Assembly (NCBI GenBank): GCA_041916675.1
Contig: JAYRZB010000002.1
Span: forward strand, 186,001-250,000
Direction of reading: 5' to 3'
From: JAYRZB01 sp041916675
GTDB lineage: Bacteria; Pseudomonadota; Alphaproteobacteria; Rhizobiales; Devosiaceae
Length of the DNA stretch: 64,000 nt
This document shows positions 1 to 8,842 of this stretch, in pieces. The notes under the pieces are model-generated. The model had not been told where the DNA came from. It worked only from the letters and a program-made list of their open reading frames with translations, and made no database searches. The position numbers and the translations under genes are program-made. How positions within the stretch are numbered: the first letter of the stretch is position 1; the number at the start of each line of letters is the position of its first letter.

Positions 1-348
1 ACCGGCACGGTCGATGTGGTCGGGGTCGATCCCGGCCGCGCCGAAGGCATTACCGGTTTCAAGAAGATCACCGAGCGCTGCGAGTTCTATCGTCGGCAGG
101 CCAATGCCCATGCCTGGTCATCGGCCATTGTGACCGCGGCAAGCCTTGCCATCTCGTTCAATTCGCCGGCCTGCAAGCTGTTTGAGTTCAAGCCGCTGCG
201 CAACCCGATGCAGCACGATCTGGTCGAAAAGCCCTTCGACCACGTCAACGGCTGGGTCTATCCGCCGCAAGGCCCCGGCCTTGGCATCACCGTCAGCGAC
301 GATGTGGTGAACTTTTATCGCAGCGAGAAGGTGCTGGGACTGATCTGA
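1..348 (+). CDS. Mandelate racemase/muconate lactonizing enzyme-family protein, C-terminal part (5' end outside window)
   Basis: The frame is open from the first base, so this is the 3' end of a longer gene; only about 115 C-terminal residues are visible. They match the end of the enolase-superfamily barrel and its C-terminal cap: a His-containing NAHAWSSAIVTAASL stretch, then KPLRNPMQHDLV and the closing PPQGPGLGITVSDDVV typical of MR/MLE acid-sugar dehydratases and epimerases. The catalytic Lys and metal-ligand Asp/Glu residues lie before the window, so the substrate cannot be read. It is followed 42 bp later by a sugar-type binding-protein gene on the same strand, which suggests a shared catabolic operon. 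Confidence 0.85.
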   Translation, partial: TGTVDVVGVDPGRAEGITGFKKITERCEFYRRQANAHAWSSAIVTAASLAISFNSPACKLFEFKPLRNPMQHDLVEKPFDHVNGWVYPPQGPGLGITVSDDVVNFYRSEKVLGLI

Positions 349-390
349 GAGTTTTGAAATCTGAACGACTTCGTCACAAGGGAGGACACC

Positions 391-1500
391 GTGAACAAGT
401 CTTTGAAGTATGGCGTGCTGGCAGCTCTGGGCTGCTCCATGCTCACCATTGGCCTGGCAATGGCCCAGGACAGCGAAAGCCAGATCCCCATGTCGGGCGA
501 AAAGGTCGAGGGCGCGCCCTTCACCGTCACCCGCGATTGGGGCACCTTTACCCTGGCCGACCGGATTGCCGCCAAGGTCAAGGCCGGTGAGCCGATCAAC
601 TATGTCTTCTCCTACCAGGCCTCGGGCATTCCTTTGTTCTCGCCCCAGTATCAGGCCGGTTTCGAGATGGGCTGCGAGATGGCCCAGTCTATCTATCCCA
701 TGACCTGCGCCGCCATTGCGCCGGTACAGAACGACCCCAACCAGCAGGTGTCGCAGATCGAGGCCAAGCTGGCCGCCGGTGAAATCGACTGTATCGGCAT
801 CGAGCCGGTTTCCTCCGATTCCATGACCGCCATCACCAATCGCCTGATGGATGAAGGCATCCCGGTCTTTACCGCCGGGGTGACCTCGAACGGGCACGAA
901 TTCACCAACTTCACCCAGATTCCGGACAAAGAAGGCGTGTTCGCCGGTGAGGCCGTGCTCAAGTGGCTCAAGGATAACAACAAGACCGATATCAAGGTCT
1001 TTGCCGTGTCCGGTGGTGACCCGACCCAGTTCTGGGCCCAGGGCCGTATGAAGGGGTTTGTCGAAACCATCAAGGCCGCCATTCCCGATGCGACTTTTGT
1101 GACCACCCATGAGAACGGGCTCAACACCAGCTATGAGCCGGGCCAGACCTTTGACGTCTACCGCTCGTTCCTGACCGCCAACCCGCAGGTCCAGTTCATC
1201 CAGAACGTTGATATCGGGGCCGAACACGCCAATCGCGCCATCGAAAGCCTGAGGCTTGAAGGCAAGGTGTTCACCATCGGCTGGAACTCTTCGCTCGGCC
1301 AGCTCGATGGCATCGAAAAAGGCATCCAGGCGGCCCTCTTCGACCAGCGCTGGCCCGACCAGGCCGCTTTTGGTTCGGTGGCCTGCGCGGCCTTCCTCAA
1401 GAACGGGGAAATCCTGCCCAATACGCAGACGCTCAAGACCGTCACCGCCGAAGGTGTTGAGCAGGCCCGTGCCGAGCTGAACAAGACGCTCGGCCAGTAG
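391..1500 (+). CDS. Periplasmic sugar-binding protein of a ribose-type ABC importer
   Basis: The 369-residue protein has a Sec signal peptide (MNKSLKYGVLAALGCSMLTIGLAMAQ) and a periplasmic-binding-protein type 1 fold (RbsB/Peripla_BP_4 class), seen in repeats such as GEIDCIGIEPVSS and KVFTIGWNSS. The start is GTG at 391, because GGAGG lies at 381-385. A permease and a double ATPase follow, completing an importer. A stem-loop sits just after the stop codon and probably keeps this transcript in excess. The substrate is unknown; the flanking acid-sugar enzymes suggest a sugar or sugar acid. Confidence 0.9.
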   Translation: MNKSLKYGVLAALGCSMLTIGLAMAQDSESQIPMSGEKVEGAPFTVTRDWGTFTLADRIAAKVKAGEPINYVFSYQASGIPLFSPQYQAGFEMGCEMAQSIYPMTCAAIAPVQNDPNQQVSQIEAKLAAGEIDCIGIEPVSSDSMTAITNRLMDEGIPVFTAGVTSNGHEFTNFTQIPDKEGVFAGEAVLKWLKDNNKTDIKVFAVSGGDPTQFWAQGRMKGFVETIKAAIPDATFVTTHENGLNTSYEPGQTFDVYRSFLTANPQVQFIQNVDIGAEHANRAIESLRLEGKVFTIGWNSSLGQLDGIEKGIQAALFDQRWPDQAAFGSVACAAFLKNGEILPNTQTLKTVTAEGVEQARAELNKTLGQ

Positions 1501-1515
1501 CCGCAAAAGACTGAT

Positions 1516-1545
1516 GGCGGATCGCTCCCGGCGGTCCGCCTTTTC
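1516..1545 (+). terminator. Intercistronic stem-loop with T-run after the binding-protein gene
   Basis: GGCGGATCG (1516-1524) pairs with CGGTCCGCC (1532-1540), with one G-U pair and a 7-nt loop, and TTTT follows at 1541-1544. It lies between the binding-protein stop and the permease start, so it is probably a partial terminator or an mRNA-stabilising 3' structure. Confidence 0.65.
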
Positions 1546-1571
1546 GCCTTCAGGATGCAAGAGGACGATCA

Positions 1572-2624
1572 ATGACTGAGACCCCGACAACCATTGCCCC
1601 GGACCAGCGCAAATCCATGTCCGCTGCCGGCAAGGCCACGCTTGATGTGGCGCTGCGCGTCGGAGGCCTGTTTGCCGCCATCATTGTGGTGGCGCTGATC
1701 TTCATGGCCATCAACCCCAATATTGCCAACCTCAATATGGGCGGCTCGGTGCTGCGCTCGATGAGTTCGGTCGCCATCATGGCGCTGGGGCTGACACTGG
1801 TGATCGTGGTGGGGGAAATCGATCTCTCGTTCGGCGCCATTTATGGCCTGGCCATCAATGCGCTTGCGGTTATGTGGATCGTTTTTGGCATCCCGGTTTA
1901 CCTCGCCATCCCGCTGGCCATTCTGGTGGGGGCGGCGGTTGGCCTGTTCAACGGCGTTCTGGTGACGAGCTTCAAGATTCCCTCCTTCATCGTCACGCTG
2001 GGCAGTTACAACCTGCTCTATGGCATTACGCTTTGGGTCTCGAACACCTCGACGTTCAATCCCGCCTATCCCCCGCCGGGCAAGACCGTGCCGCCCGATC
2101 AGCTCAATTTCTTCGTCGGGCTCACCCAGTCGGTGGGGCCGTTTCGGCTCTCGCTCGAAGTGCTCTGGATGGTTGGCATTGCCATTGTGGTGGGGCTGTT
2201 GCTGCACCGCTCGCTGTTCGGCTTCAGGCTGATGGCCATTGGTGGCAATCCCACCGCAGCTGCCCTCGCCCGCCTGCCGGTGCGCCGCTACAAGGTGCTG
2301 GCCTTCGTGCTCTGCGGCGTGCTCGCCGCTGCCGCCGGCATTCTCGACTTTTCCTTCATCCAGACCAGTCAGCCCAATACCGGGTTGAGCCAGACCTTTC
2401 CGGTCTTTGCCGCCGTCATCATCGGGGGCGCCTCCCTGACCGGGGGCAAGGGCACCGTCATCGGCACGCTGGGGGGTGCGCTGCTTCTGGCCGAACTCCA
2501 ACTCGGGCTCTCCATTCTCTCGCCCGGCGCCCATGTGCAGCAGATCTTCCTTGGCGCCGTCACCATCGGGGCCGTGGCGCTCGACCTGTTCCTCACCAAA
2601 CTGCGCAAGAGCAAGACAGCGTGA
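1572..2624 (+). CDS. Ribose/xylose-type ABC transporter permease
   Basis: The 350-residue membrane protein belongs to the BPD_transp_2 (RbsC-like) family. It has about nine to ten hydrophobic segments, the early motif VVGEIDLSFGAIYGL and the late motif AAVIIGGASLTGGKGTVIGTLGGALLL, which is the cytoplasmic loop contacting the ATPase. The start is ATG 1572 with AGAGGA just upstream. Its stop overlaps or nearly abuts the ATPase start, so the two are probably translationally coupled. Confidence 0.92.
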   Translation: MTETPTTIAPDQRKSMSAAGKATLDVALRVGGLFAAIIVVALIFMAINPNIANLNMGGSVLRSMSSVAIMALGLTLVIVVGEIDLSFGAIYGLAINALAVMWIVFGIPVYLAIPLAILVGAAVGLFNGVLVTSFKIPSFIVTLGSYNLLYGITLWVSNTSTFNPAYPPPGKTVPPDQLNFFVGLTQSVGPFRLSLEVLWMVGIAIVVGLLLHRSLFGFRLMAIGGNPTAAALARLPVRRYKVLAFVLCGVLAAAAGILDFSFIQTSQPNTGLSQTFPVFAAVIIGGASLTGGKGTVIGTLGGALLLAELQLGLSILSPGAHVQQIFLGAVTIGAVALDLFLTKLRKSKTA

Positions 2625-2632
2625 GCCCTGCC

Positions 2633-4150
2633 ATGACCGCCACTGAGTTGACCACTGGCATTTCCCTGCGGGGCGTCACCAAGACTTATGGTTCGACGGT
2701 GGCGCTCGCCGGGCTCGACCTCGATCTGGTCCCCGGCGAAATCCTCGGCGTCGCCGGCCCGAACGGGGCCGGCAAATCCACCCTGGTGCGCATGATCGCG
2801 GGCGAGGAACGCCCCACCCTTGGCAAGCTGACCTTTGATGGCCGCCCCTGGTCACCGGCCGATGAATGGCATTCGGTGGCCGTCGTTCATCAGGAACCGC
2901 AGCTTTTTCCCAATCTGACGGTGGCAGAAAACGTCATGGTCGGGCGCGAAGGCAGCGGCAACGGCCACCCAAAGCTCGGCCCTGCCGATGCGGCTGTCAT
3001 GGACGCGCTTGGCATCGGTCATCTCAAGCACAAGGCGCTCGAAGACTGTTCGCTCGCCACCCAGCAGCGCACCGAAATCGCCCGCGCCGTAGCCCGGCAG
3101 GCCAGGGTGTTTTTGTTCGACGAACCCAATTCGGCCCTGACCCACGAGGAATCGGACGAGTTGTTCCGCGAAATGCACGAGCTGGCCGATAGCGGGCGCA
3201 TCGTGGTGCTGATCACCCACCGGTTGCAGGATTTCGTGGCCCACTGCACGCGCGTGGTGGTGGTGCGCGATGGCCGGGTGCGGGCAACGCTGAGCGGGGC
3301 GGATCTCACCGAAGATGCCATTGCCCGCCAATTGGTGACCGAAAGCGCCACGATCTCGGGCGCCGCCAGCCATGGCAGCGCCGCGCGTTTCAAGGATGCC
3401 CCGCCGGCCTTTTCGGTCCGCGGCTGGACCCATCGCACCGCTTTCGCCAATCTCGAATTTTCCGGACGCCCGGGCACCATCACCGCCCTGATGGGGGTGG
3501 AAGGGTCGGGCGCGCGGGAATTGCTGCGATCCCTTGCCGGGCTGGAGCGCTGCAGCGGGGCCGTGACCATCGGCACCGAATCCGGACCTGCCGTGCTCGA
3601 CCGGTATACGGCCTATGTACCGGCGACACGCCAGCAGAGCCTTTACAGCAACTTTTCGGTTGGAGAGAACCTTTTGGTCCGCCTCGGGCACCCTGAGATC
3701 GCCGGATTCGGCTATGCCCTGCGCACGCGCCGGATGAAGGACATGGCCGAACACGCGGTCAAGCGGTTCCTCGTCAAGACCGGCTCGACCGCCCAGCCGA
3801 TCCGCTCGCTCTCGGGCGGCAACCAGCAAAAGGTTGCCATCGCCCAGGCGCTCAACTGCAATCCCAAACTGCTATTGCTCGAAGAACCAACGCGCGGGGT
3901 CGATATCCACTCCAAGGCCGAAATCTACCGGCTGCTGCGCGACTATGCCGCCGAGGGCAACAGCGTGGTGATCTTCTGCACCGAGATCCTCGAGATTTTC
4001 GAGGCCGCCGATATCGTGCATGTGGTGTCCGAGGGGAGATTGTCCTCGCCGCTCTCGATTGCTGATTTCAGCCATGTCGAGCAATTGGCCACCGACATTA
4101 CCCACCTCGAAAGCCAGTATCGCGACGCCGCAGCGGTCGCCGCGCAATAG
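2633..4150 (+). CDS. Ribose-type ABC transporter ATP-binding protein (two NBDs)
   Basis: This 505-residue RbsA-like protein has two fused nucleotide-binding domains. The first has Walker A GPNGAGKST and Walker B LFDEPNSALT but a degenerate signature (CSLATQQRTE). The second has a degenerate Walker A (GVEGSGARE), an intact signature LSGGNQQK and LLEEPTRGVD. This complementary decay is normal for the family. I chose ATG 2633; GTG 2621, which overlaps the permease stop, is an in-frame alternative adding four residues. It energises the permease encoded just upstream. Confidence 0.92.
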   Translation: MTATELTTGISLRGVTKTYGSTVALAGLDLDLVPGEILGVAGPNGAGKSTLVRMIAGEERPTLGKLTFDGRPWSPADEWHSVAVVHQEPQLFPNLTVAENVMVGREGSGNGHPKLGPADAAVMDALGIGHLKHKALEDCSLATQQRTEIARAVARQARVFLFDEPNSALTHEESDELFREMHELADSGRIVVLITHRLQDFVAHCTRVVVVRDGRVRATLSGADLTEDAIARQLVTESATISGAASHGSAARFKDAPPAFSVRGWTHRTAFANLEFSGRPGTITALMGVEGSGARELLRSLAGLERCSGAVTIGTESGPAVLDRYTAYVPATRQQSLYSNFSVGENLLVRLGHPEIAGFGYALRTRRMKDMAEHAVKRFLVKTGSTAQPIRSLSGGNQQKVAIAQALNCNPKLLLLEEPTRGVDIHSKAEIYRLLRDYAAEGNSVVIFCTEILEIFEAADIVHVVSEGRLSSPLSIADFSHVEQLATDITHLESQYRDAAAVAAQ

Positions 4151-4315
4151 GCCCGGGTCCCGCCGGGCAGGCTAGATTTCGGCGCGGAACCGTTTTCCGC
4201 CCCTTCACCCCAAGGGTTTCCGATATCATCTCGACATCTTGACTCTCAATTTGGAAACGTTATTATTTTGTAGCGCTGCCAGTCGTTGGGCAGTTGCCGC
4301 TAGACGGGGGATGTG
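4151..4315 (+). promoter_or_regulatory. Promoter with embedded LacI-type operator upstream of the SDR gene
   Basis: A good sigma-70 promoter can be read: -35 TTGACT at 4239-4244, a 16-bp spacer, and -10 TATTAT at 4261-4266. The spacer contains TTGGAAACGTT (4251-4261), and the same 11-mer recurs at 10028-10038 in front of another gene of this island. A repressor bound here would block RNA polymerase. A short inverted repeat at 4184-4200 (GCGGAA/TTCCGC) may end the preceding transcript. Confidence 0.7.
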
Positions 4316-5083
4316 ATGCGCGGACTTAAGGGGAAGGTCGCTGCCATTACCGGCGCCGGTTCGGGGATCGGACAGGCTGCCGCCCTCCGGCTGGGCGAGG
4401 AAGGCTGCAAGGTTGCGGTTCTCGACGTCAATGGCCCGAGCGGCGAGGTGACGGCCGAGGCCATTCGCAAGGCCGGTGGCGAGGCTATCGCCATCACCGT
4501 CGATGTCACAAACGAGGCCCAGGTTGAAGCCGCGTTTGCCAAAATCGTTTCCACCTGGGGCCAGCTCAATATCGTCTGCTCCAACGCCGCCATCTTTTCG
4601 GGCGAGCGCGACGGCAAGGTCGGAAACCTGACCAAATCAGTGTGGGATGAGATCGTGGGGGTCAACCTGACCGGCATGTACCTGACCTGCAAACACGGCG
4701 TGGCCGCCATCAAGGCCACCGCCGGAAAGGGCGCGGTGGTCATCACCGGCTCGCCCACCGGCATGTCGGGCTGTACCCCGGGCAGTACGGCTTATAGCTC
4801 GAGCAAGGGCGGCGTTCACGGCCTGTCGCGCGTCATGGCCATCGACTACGCGCTCGAAGGGGTGCGCGTGAACGTGGTTGTGCCCGGTTTCACCCTGACC
4901 CCGATCGTGCGCGAACTGGTCGCCGATCCCAAGGTCTACGAATGGAACGTCCAGAACATCCCACTCAAGCGCGGGGCCGAGCCGCATGAAATCGCAGGCG
5001 CGGTGGCATTCCTTGCCTCCGATGATGCCTCCTATATGACCGGCTCCTTCATGTTCGTGGATGGCGGCCTGACGGCTGCGTGA
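4316..5083 (+). CDS. SDR-family NAD(P)-dependent oxidoreductase
   Basis: The 255-residue classical short-chain dehydrogenase has the cofactor motif TGAGSGIG near residue 12, a conserved SNAAIF in the NNAG position, a catalytic Ser in ITGSPTGMSG, and YSSSKGG giving Tyr-x-x-x-Lys. Its C-terminus FVDGGLTAA is family-typical. ATG 4316 is preferred over the GTG one codon earlier. It probably oxidises a sugar, sugar acid or polyol hydroxyl. It heads a second transporter cluster and has its own promoter with a LacI-type operator. Confidence 0.88.
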   Translation: MRGLKGKVAAITGAGSGIGQAAALRLGEEGCKVAVLDVNGPSGEVTAEAIRKAGGEAIAITVDVTNEAQVEAAFAKIVSTWGQLNIVCSNAAIFSGERDGKVGNLTKSVWDEIVGVNLTGMYLTCKHGVAAIKATAGKGAVVITGSPTGMSGCTPGSTAYSSSKGGVHGLSRVMAIDYALEGVRVNVVVPGFTLTPIVRELVADPKVYEWNVQNIPLKRGAEPHEIAGAVAFLASDDASYMTGSFMFVDGGLTAA

Positions 5084-5155
5084 AAGATCGGCCGACGCCA
5101 CCGGCGCGGTCCGTTAATGCCAGAAACCGGCAGTACCCAGGGAGGGATTACGCCT

Positions 5156-6223
5156 ATGCCTAGCATTGGAACCACCAGGACCCTGATCGTGGCCGGCATG
5201 GCCGCGGTTCTCGGGGCAGGCGCTGCCAGCGCCCAGGAAACCATCGGCTTTGTCACCCATTCACAAGGCGATCCGTTCATCCAGCAGATCATCGATGGCG
5301 CCGAGGCCGCTGCCAAGGACCTTGGCGTCACCCTCAACGTCGCCCAGCAGGCTGGCAGCGCGCCCGAGGGCCAGCTCAAGCTGGTGCAGAACTTTGTCAA
5401 TGCCGGCGCCCAGGGCGTGGCGACCTCGGTTCCAGGTGAATCGATGGCCAATGCGCTCAACGAAATCATCGCTTCGGGTGTGCCGATCGTTCAGTACAAT
5501 CTCCTCAGCCAGGCCGTGAATGGCCCCTATGTGGGCGAGAAATCGGTGGAGAGCGGGCGGGTGCTCGGCCGCATCGTCGTCGAAAAGCTCGGTGGTGCCT
5601 CGGCCACCGGCACGGTGATCCTGGGCAACTGTTTCCCCGGCATTCCCGTGCTCGAAAACCGCGCCAGAGGCGTGCAGGAGTCGCTCAAGGTCGCGGCGGG
5701 CCTCAATGTCATCGGACCGTTCGACGTCAAGGTGTCGGCGGTCGACAATTACAACCGCTGGGAACAGCTCTATGCCGCCAACCCCGACGCGGTGGCCCTG
5801 ATCGGGCTGTGTGCGCCCGACATCACCAGCCTTGGCAAGCTTAACGCGGCCAATGGCGACAAATTCGTCGCCGGCGGCTACGACATGACCGAACTGAACC
5901 TGAAAGCCATTCAGGACGGCCATGCCTATGTCACCATCGGCCAGAGTGCTTATGTGCAGGGCTACCTGCCGGTAGCGCTGCTGGTCAACGCCATTCGCGG
6001 CGGCAAGACGCTGGGGGCAGGCTTTCATGATGCCGGGGCCCAGGTGGTCACCGCCGAAAGCGTCGACATGGGCAACGGGCTGCCGCCGATCTCGTTCGAG
6101 GAAGCCATGAAGCTGGCCGCCGATCCGGCTGCCACTGCCACCTATTACAAACAATGGAGCGATGGACTGACCGCAGAAGTGCTGTCCGCCGATCCCCTGC
6201 CCGTCGCAGCCGAGTCCGAATAG
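5156..6223 (+). CDS. Periplasmic sugar-binding protein of a second ribose-type importer
   Basis: About 355 residues with a clear signal peptide (MPSIGTTRTLIVAGMAAVLG...ASAQ), then a type 1 periplasmic-binding fold opening with ETIGFVTHSQGDPFIQQIIDGAE. ATG 5156 is chosen over the upstream ATG 5117 because GGGAGGG lies at 5140-5146 and the signal peptide begins here. It lies 72 bp after the SDR and is followed by a strong hairpin, then the ATPase and permease. It resembles RbsB-class sugar binders; the ligand is unknown. Confidence 0.9.
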   Translation: MPSIGTTRTLIVAGMAAVLGAGAASAQETIGFVTHSQGDPFIQQIIDGAEAAAKDLGVTLNVAQQAGSAPEGQLKLVQNFVNAGAQGVATSVPGESMANALNEIIASGVPIVQYNLLSQAVNGPYVGEKSVESGRVLGRIVVEKLGGASATGTVILGNCFPGIPVLENRARGVQESLKVAAGLNVIGPFDVKVSAVDNYNRWEQLYAANPDAVALIGLCAPDITSLGKLNAANGDKFVAGGYDMTELNLKAIQDGHAYVTIGQSAYVQGYLPVALLVNAIRGGKTLGAGFHDAGAQVVTAESVDMGNGLPPISFEEAMKLAADPAATATYYKQWSDGLTAEVLSADPLPVAAESE

Positions 6224-6243
6224 GCTCTATCCTGCCCAACTGA

Positions 6244-6275
6244 GAGGGCGGTCTCTGGACCGCCCTCGCTTTTCC
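6244..6275 (+). terminator. Strong stem-loop after the second binding-protein gene
   Basis: GAGGGCGGT (6244-6252) and ACCGCCCTC (6259-6267) form a perfect 9-bp stem with a 6-nt loop, followed by GCTTTTCC. It lies between the binding protein and the ATPase of one importer, so partial termination would give more binding protein than transporter core. Confidence 0.75.
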
Positions 6276-6284
6276 GAGGCTCGT

Positions 6285-7835
6285 GTGACCGTCCAGCCCG
6301 TGGCCAGCACGCCGTTGATCCGCGTCCAGCACCTGACCAAGCGCTATGGCGGGGTCATTGCGCTGGCCGACATGAGCCTGAGCGTTGCCCCCGGCACCAT
6401 CCACGCCGTGGTCGGGGAAAACGGCGCCGGCAAGTCCACCCTGATGAAAGTGCTCGCCGGGGCCGTGCGCCCTGACAGCGGCGCCATTATGCTCGATGGC
6501 AACCCGATCAGCATCGATGGACCCGCCGCGGCGCGGGCGCTGGGCATCGGCATCGTCTATCAGGAACTAAGCCTTTTTCCTGAGCGCTCGGTCCTGGCCA
6601 ATCTGTTCGTCAATCGCGAACCTACCCGCAAGGGTCTGATTTCGCTGACCGAAATGGAGAACCAGAGCCAGGCCATGCTGGCTGAACTCGGACTCAGTGT
6701 CGATGTGCGCCAGCCGCTGAGCCGGCTCTCGATCGGGGAACAGCAACTGGTCGAGCTTTGTCGCGTGCTGCTCGAAAATCCGCGCCTGCTGATTCTCGAC
6801 GAACCCAATTCCGCCCTGAACAAAGCCGAGACCGAACGCCTGTTCGCCGTACTCGAAACCCTGCGTCGGCGCGGCATCACCATGCTCTATGTTTCGCACC
6901 GGCTTGAGGAGGTGTTCGCCATCTCCGATGCCATCACCATCACCCGCAACGGGCGCGACGTGCGCACGGCGCCGACCAGCGATCTGACCATTCCCGAGGT
7001 CATCGAGGGCATGATCGGCCAGCAGCGCGAGGCCCTGTTTCCACCGCCCCTGCCGCCGCTGCCCGGCAGGCCCGAGCGCACCTTGAGCGTCTCCGGGCTC
7101 TCGGGTGGCAAGCTTGAAAATGTCAGTTTCTCGGCCCGCTCCGGCGAGGTGGTCGGCTTTGCCGGGCTTGAAGGTTCGGGCGTATCCGACCTGCTGGAAC
7201 TGCTGTTCGGCACGCGCGGGCCGAGCGCCGGATCGGTGCGCTTTCCCGATGGGCGCGGCCTGCCAAGGAGCCCGACCGATGCCGCCCGGCGCGGCATATG
7301 CCTGGTGCCCGCCGACCGGCGGCGCCATGGGCTGATGCTCGACAAATCAATCCTGTTCAACATCTCCAACGTGGTGGTGGGGGCCCGCAATGATGGCCCG
7401 CCGTGGTTTTCGCCAGACACTGCCCTGGCCCGGGCCCAGCGTCAGATCGAGGCCCTGCGTATCAAGGCCCAGTCTGCCTTTGCCCCGGCCCAGTCGCTTT
7501 CGGGCGGCAATCAGCAGAAGGTGGTGATCGGCAAATGGCTCGAAATCGGCCCCGATGTCTTCCTGCTCGATGATCCGACGCGCGGCGTCGATGTGGGTGC
7601 CAAGCGCGAGATCTATGGGCTGATCCGCAAAATGTCGGCCGATGGCGGTATTGTCCTGTTCTCATCGACCGAATTGCCTGAACTGATCGGGCTGTGTGAC
7701 CGCATCCTGGTTATCTATCAGGGTCGGCTGGTCGGCGAGGTTTCGGGTGCGGCCCTCGACACCAAAGCTGTTCTGCACATGACCAATACCGGCCAGATGC
7801 CGGACGCGGACCGTTCAAGCAAGGGATCATCATGA
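6285..7835 (+). CDS. Ribose-type ABC transporter ATP-binding protein (second importer)
   Basis: This 516-residue double-NBD protein has Walker A GENGAGKST, signature LSIGEQQ and LDEPNSALN in the first half. The second half has the degenerate GLEGSGVSD in place of Walker A, LSGGNQQKVVIG and LDDPTRGVDVGAK. The start is GTG 6285 with purine-rich CGAGG upstream. The permease start overlaps its stop (ATGA at 7832-7835). Same family as the ATPase at 2633, but the two are clearly diverged, so the importers are probably not recent duplicates. Confidence 0.92.
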   Translation: MTVQPVASTPLIRVQHLTKRYGGVIALADMSLSVAPGTIHAVVGENGAGKSTLMKVLAGAVRPDSGAIMLDGNPISIDGPAAARALGIGIVYQELSLFPERSVLANLFVNREPTRKGLISLTEMENQSQAMLAELGLSVDVRQPLSRLSIGEQQLVELCRVLLENPRLLILDEPNSALNKAETERLFAVLETLRRRGITMLYVSHRLEEVFAISDAITITRNGRDVRTAPTSDLTIPEVIEGMIGQQREALFPPPLPPLPGRPERTLSVSGLSGGKLENVSFSARSGEVVGFAGLEGSGVSDLLELLFGTRGPSAGSVRFPDGRGLPRSPTDAARRGICLVPADRRRHGLMLDKSILFNISNVVVGARNDGPPWFSPDTALARAQRQIEALRIKAQSAFAPAQSLSGGNQQKVVIGKWLEIGPDVFLLDDPTRGVDVGAKREIYGLIRKMSADGGIVLFSSTELPELIGLCDRILVIYQGRLVGEVSGAALDTKAVLHMTNTGQMPDADRSSKGSS

Positions 7836-8842
7836 CCACACCAGAAGCCCGGACCGCCGAGCGCCCGCCCTTCCGTCTGCCCGACGAGATCGGGGTGATC
7901 GTGGCGCTGGTTTCGATGATGGTCATCATCGGTGTGGCGCGCCCGCGCTTCCTCAATCCGATCAACCTGTTCGCCCTGCTCGGCAACACCACTTTCCTTG
8001 GCATGCTGGCCATCGGCATGGTGTTCCTGCTCGCCATCCGCGAAATCGACCTGTCGGTGGGCTGGATGTTCAATTTTTCCGCCGTGTTCTCGGCCCTGCT
8101 GATGGTTGGCGGTTTCGATCCCTGGCTGGCAGCCTTTGCCGGGGTGCTGTTCGGGGCCGGGCTCGGGCTCGTCAATGGCATCCTCTCGGTCGGCCTGCGC
8201 CTGCCTGCCATCATTGTCACGCTCGGCACGTTCTCGATGTTCCAGGGCCTGTCGCTGGTGGTCAATCAGGGCAGGGCCATCGTGCCTTCCGATACATCGA
8301 GCAGCTATTTTGCCGTGGTGTCCTCAAAGCTTTTCGGCGTCGTGCCGGTGGCGGCGCTGGTGTTTGTGGGGCTGGCTATTGCCATGCACCTTCTGCTCCA
8401 CCGCACCCGCTTTGGCTATCGCGTGCAGGCGGTGGGCAGCAATCCCGATGCGGCGCGGCTGGCTGGCATTCCTACCGGTCTCGTCCGGCTGCAGACCCTG
8501 GTGCTCATGGGCGCGATCTGCGGGTTGTCGGGCGTGATGTATGTGGGGTTCCGCGGTGCCATCGATCCCAATGAGGGGTCCGATTTCGTGCTGGTGGTGG
8601 TGGCCGCGGTCATTATCGGTGGCACTCCGCTGTCCGGCGGGCACGGCACGGTGATCGGGGCGGTGATCGGCATGATGATCATTCAGGTGATCAGTTCAGG
8701 CCTGATCTTTTTCGGCATCGATGCCACCTGGTCGACCTTTGTCACCGGCGCCGTCATCGTGCTTGCTGTCTCGCTCGATCAGTTGATCAAGTTCCAGCGC
8801 ACCCGCCGCGCCGAGCGCGCCAAGGCTAGGCCCGATCCTTAA
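7832..8842 (+). CDS. Ribose-type ABC transporter permease (second importer)
   Basis: The 336-residue RbsC-like permease has the conserved loops LAIREIDLSVGWMFNFSA and AAVIIGGTPLSGGHGTVIGAVIG and about ten hydrophobic stretches. It is coupled to the ATPase by an ATGA overlap. Its stop shares 4 bp (TTAA) with the stop of the convergent LacI gene. Confidence 0.92.
   Translation: MTTPEARTAERPPFRLPDEIGVIVALVSMMVIIGVARPRFLNPINLFALLGNTTFLGMLAIGMVFLLAIREIDLSVGWMFNFSAVFSALLMVGGFDPWLAAFAGVLFGAGLGLVNGILSVGLRLPAIIVTLGTFSMFQGLSLVVNQGRAIVPSDTSSSYFAVVSSKLFGVVPVAALVFVGLAIAMHLLLHRTRFGYRVQAVGSNPDAARLAGIPTGLVRLQTLVLMGAICGLSGVMYVGFRGAIDPNEGSDFVLVVVAAVIIGGTPLSGGHGTVIGAVIGMMIIQVISSGLIFFGIDATWSTFVTGAVIVLAVSLDQLIKFQRTRRAERAKARPDP

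Noticed and set aside
118..1590. Long minus-strand open frame of 490 codons opposite the first binding-protein gene
   Set aside because: It is a high-GC shadow of the gene at 391-1500: no recognisable motifs, and the plus-strand product has a signal peptide, a ribosome-binding site and a family match.
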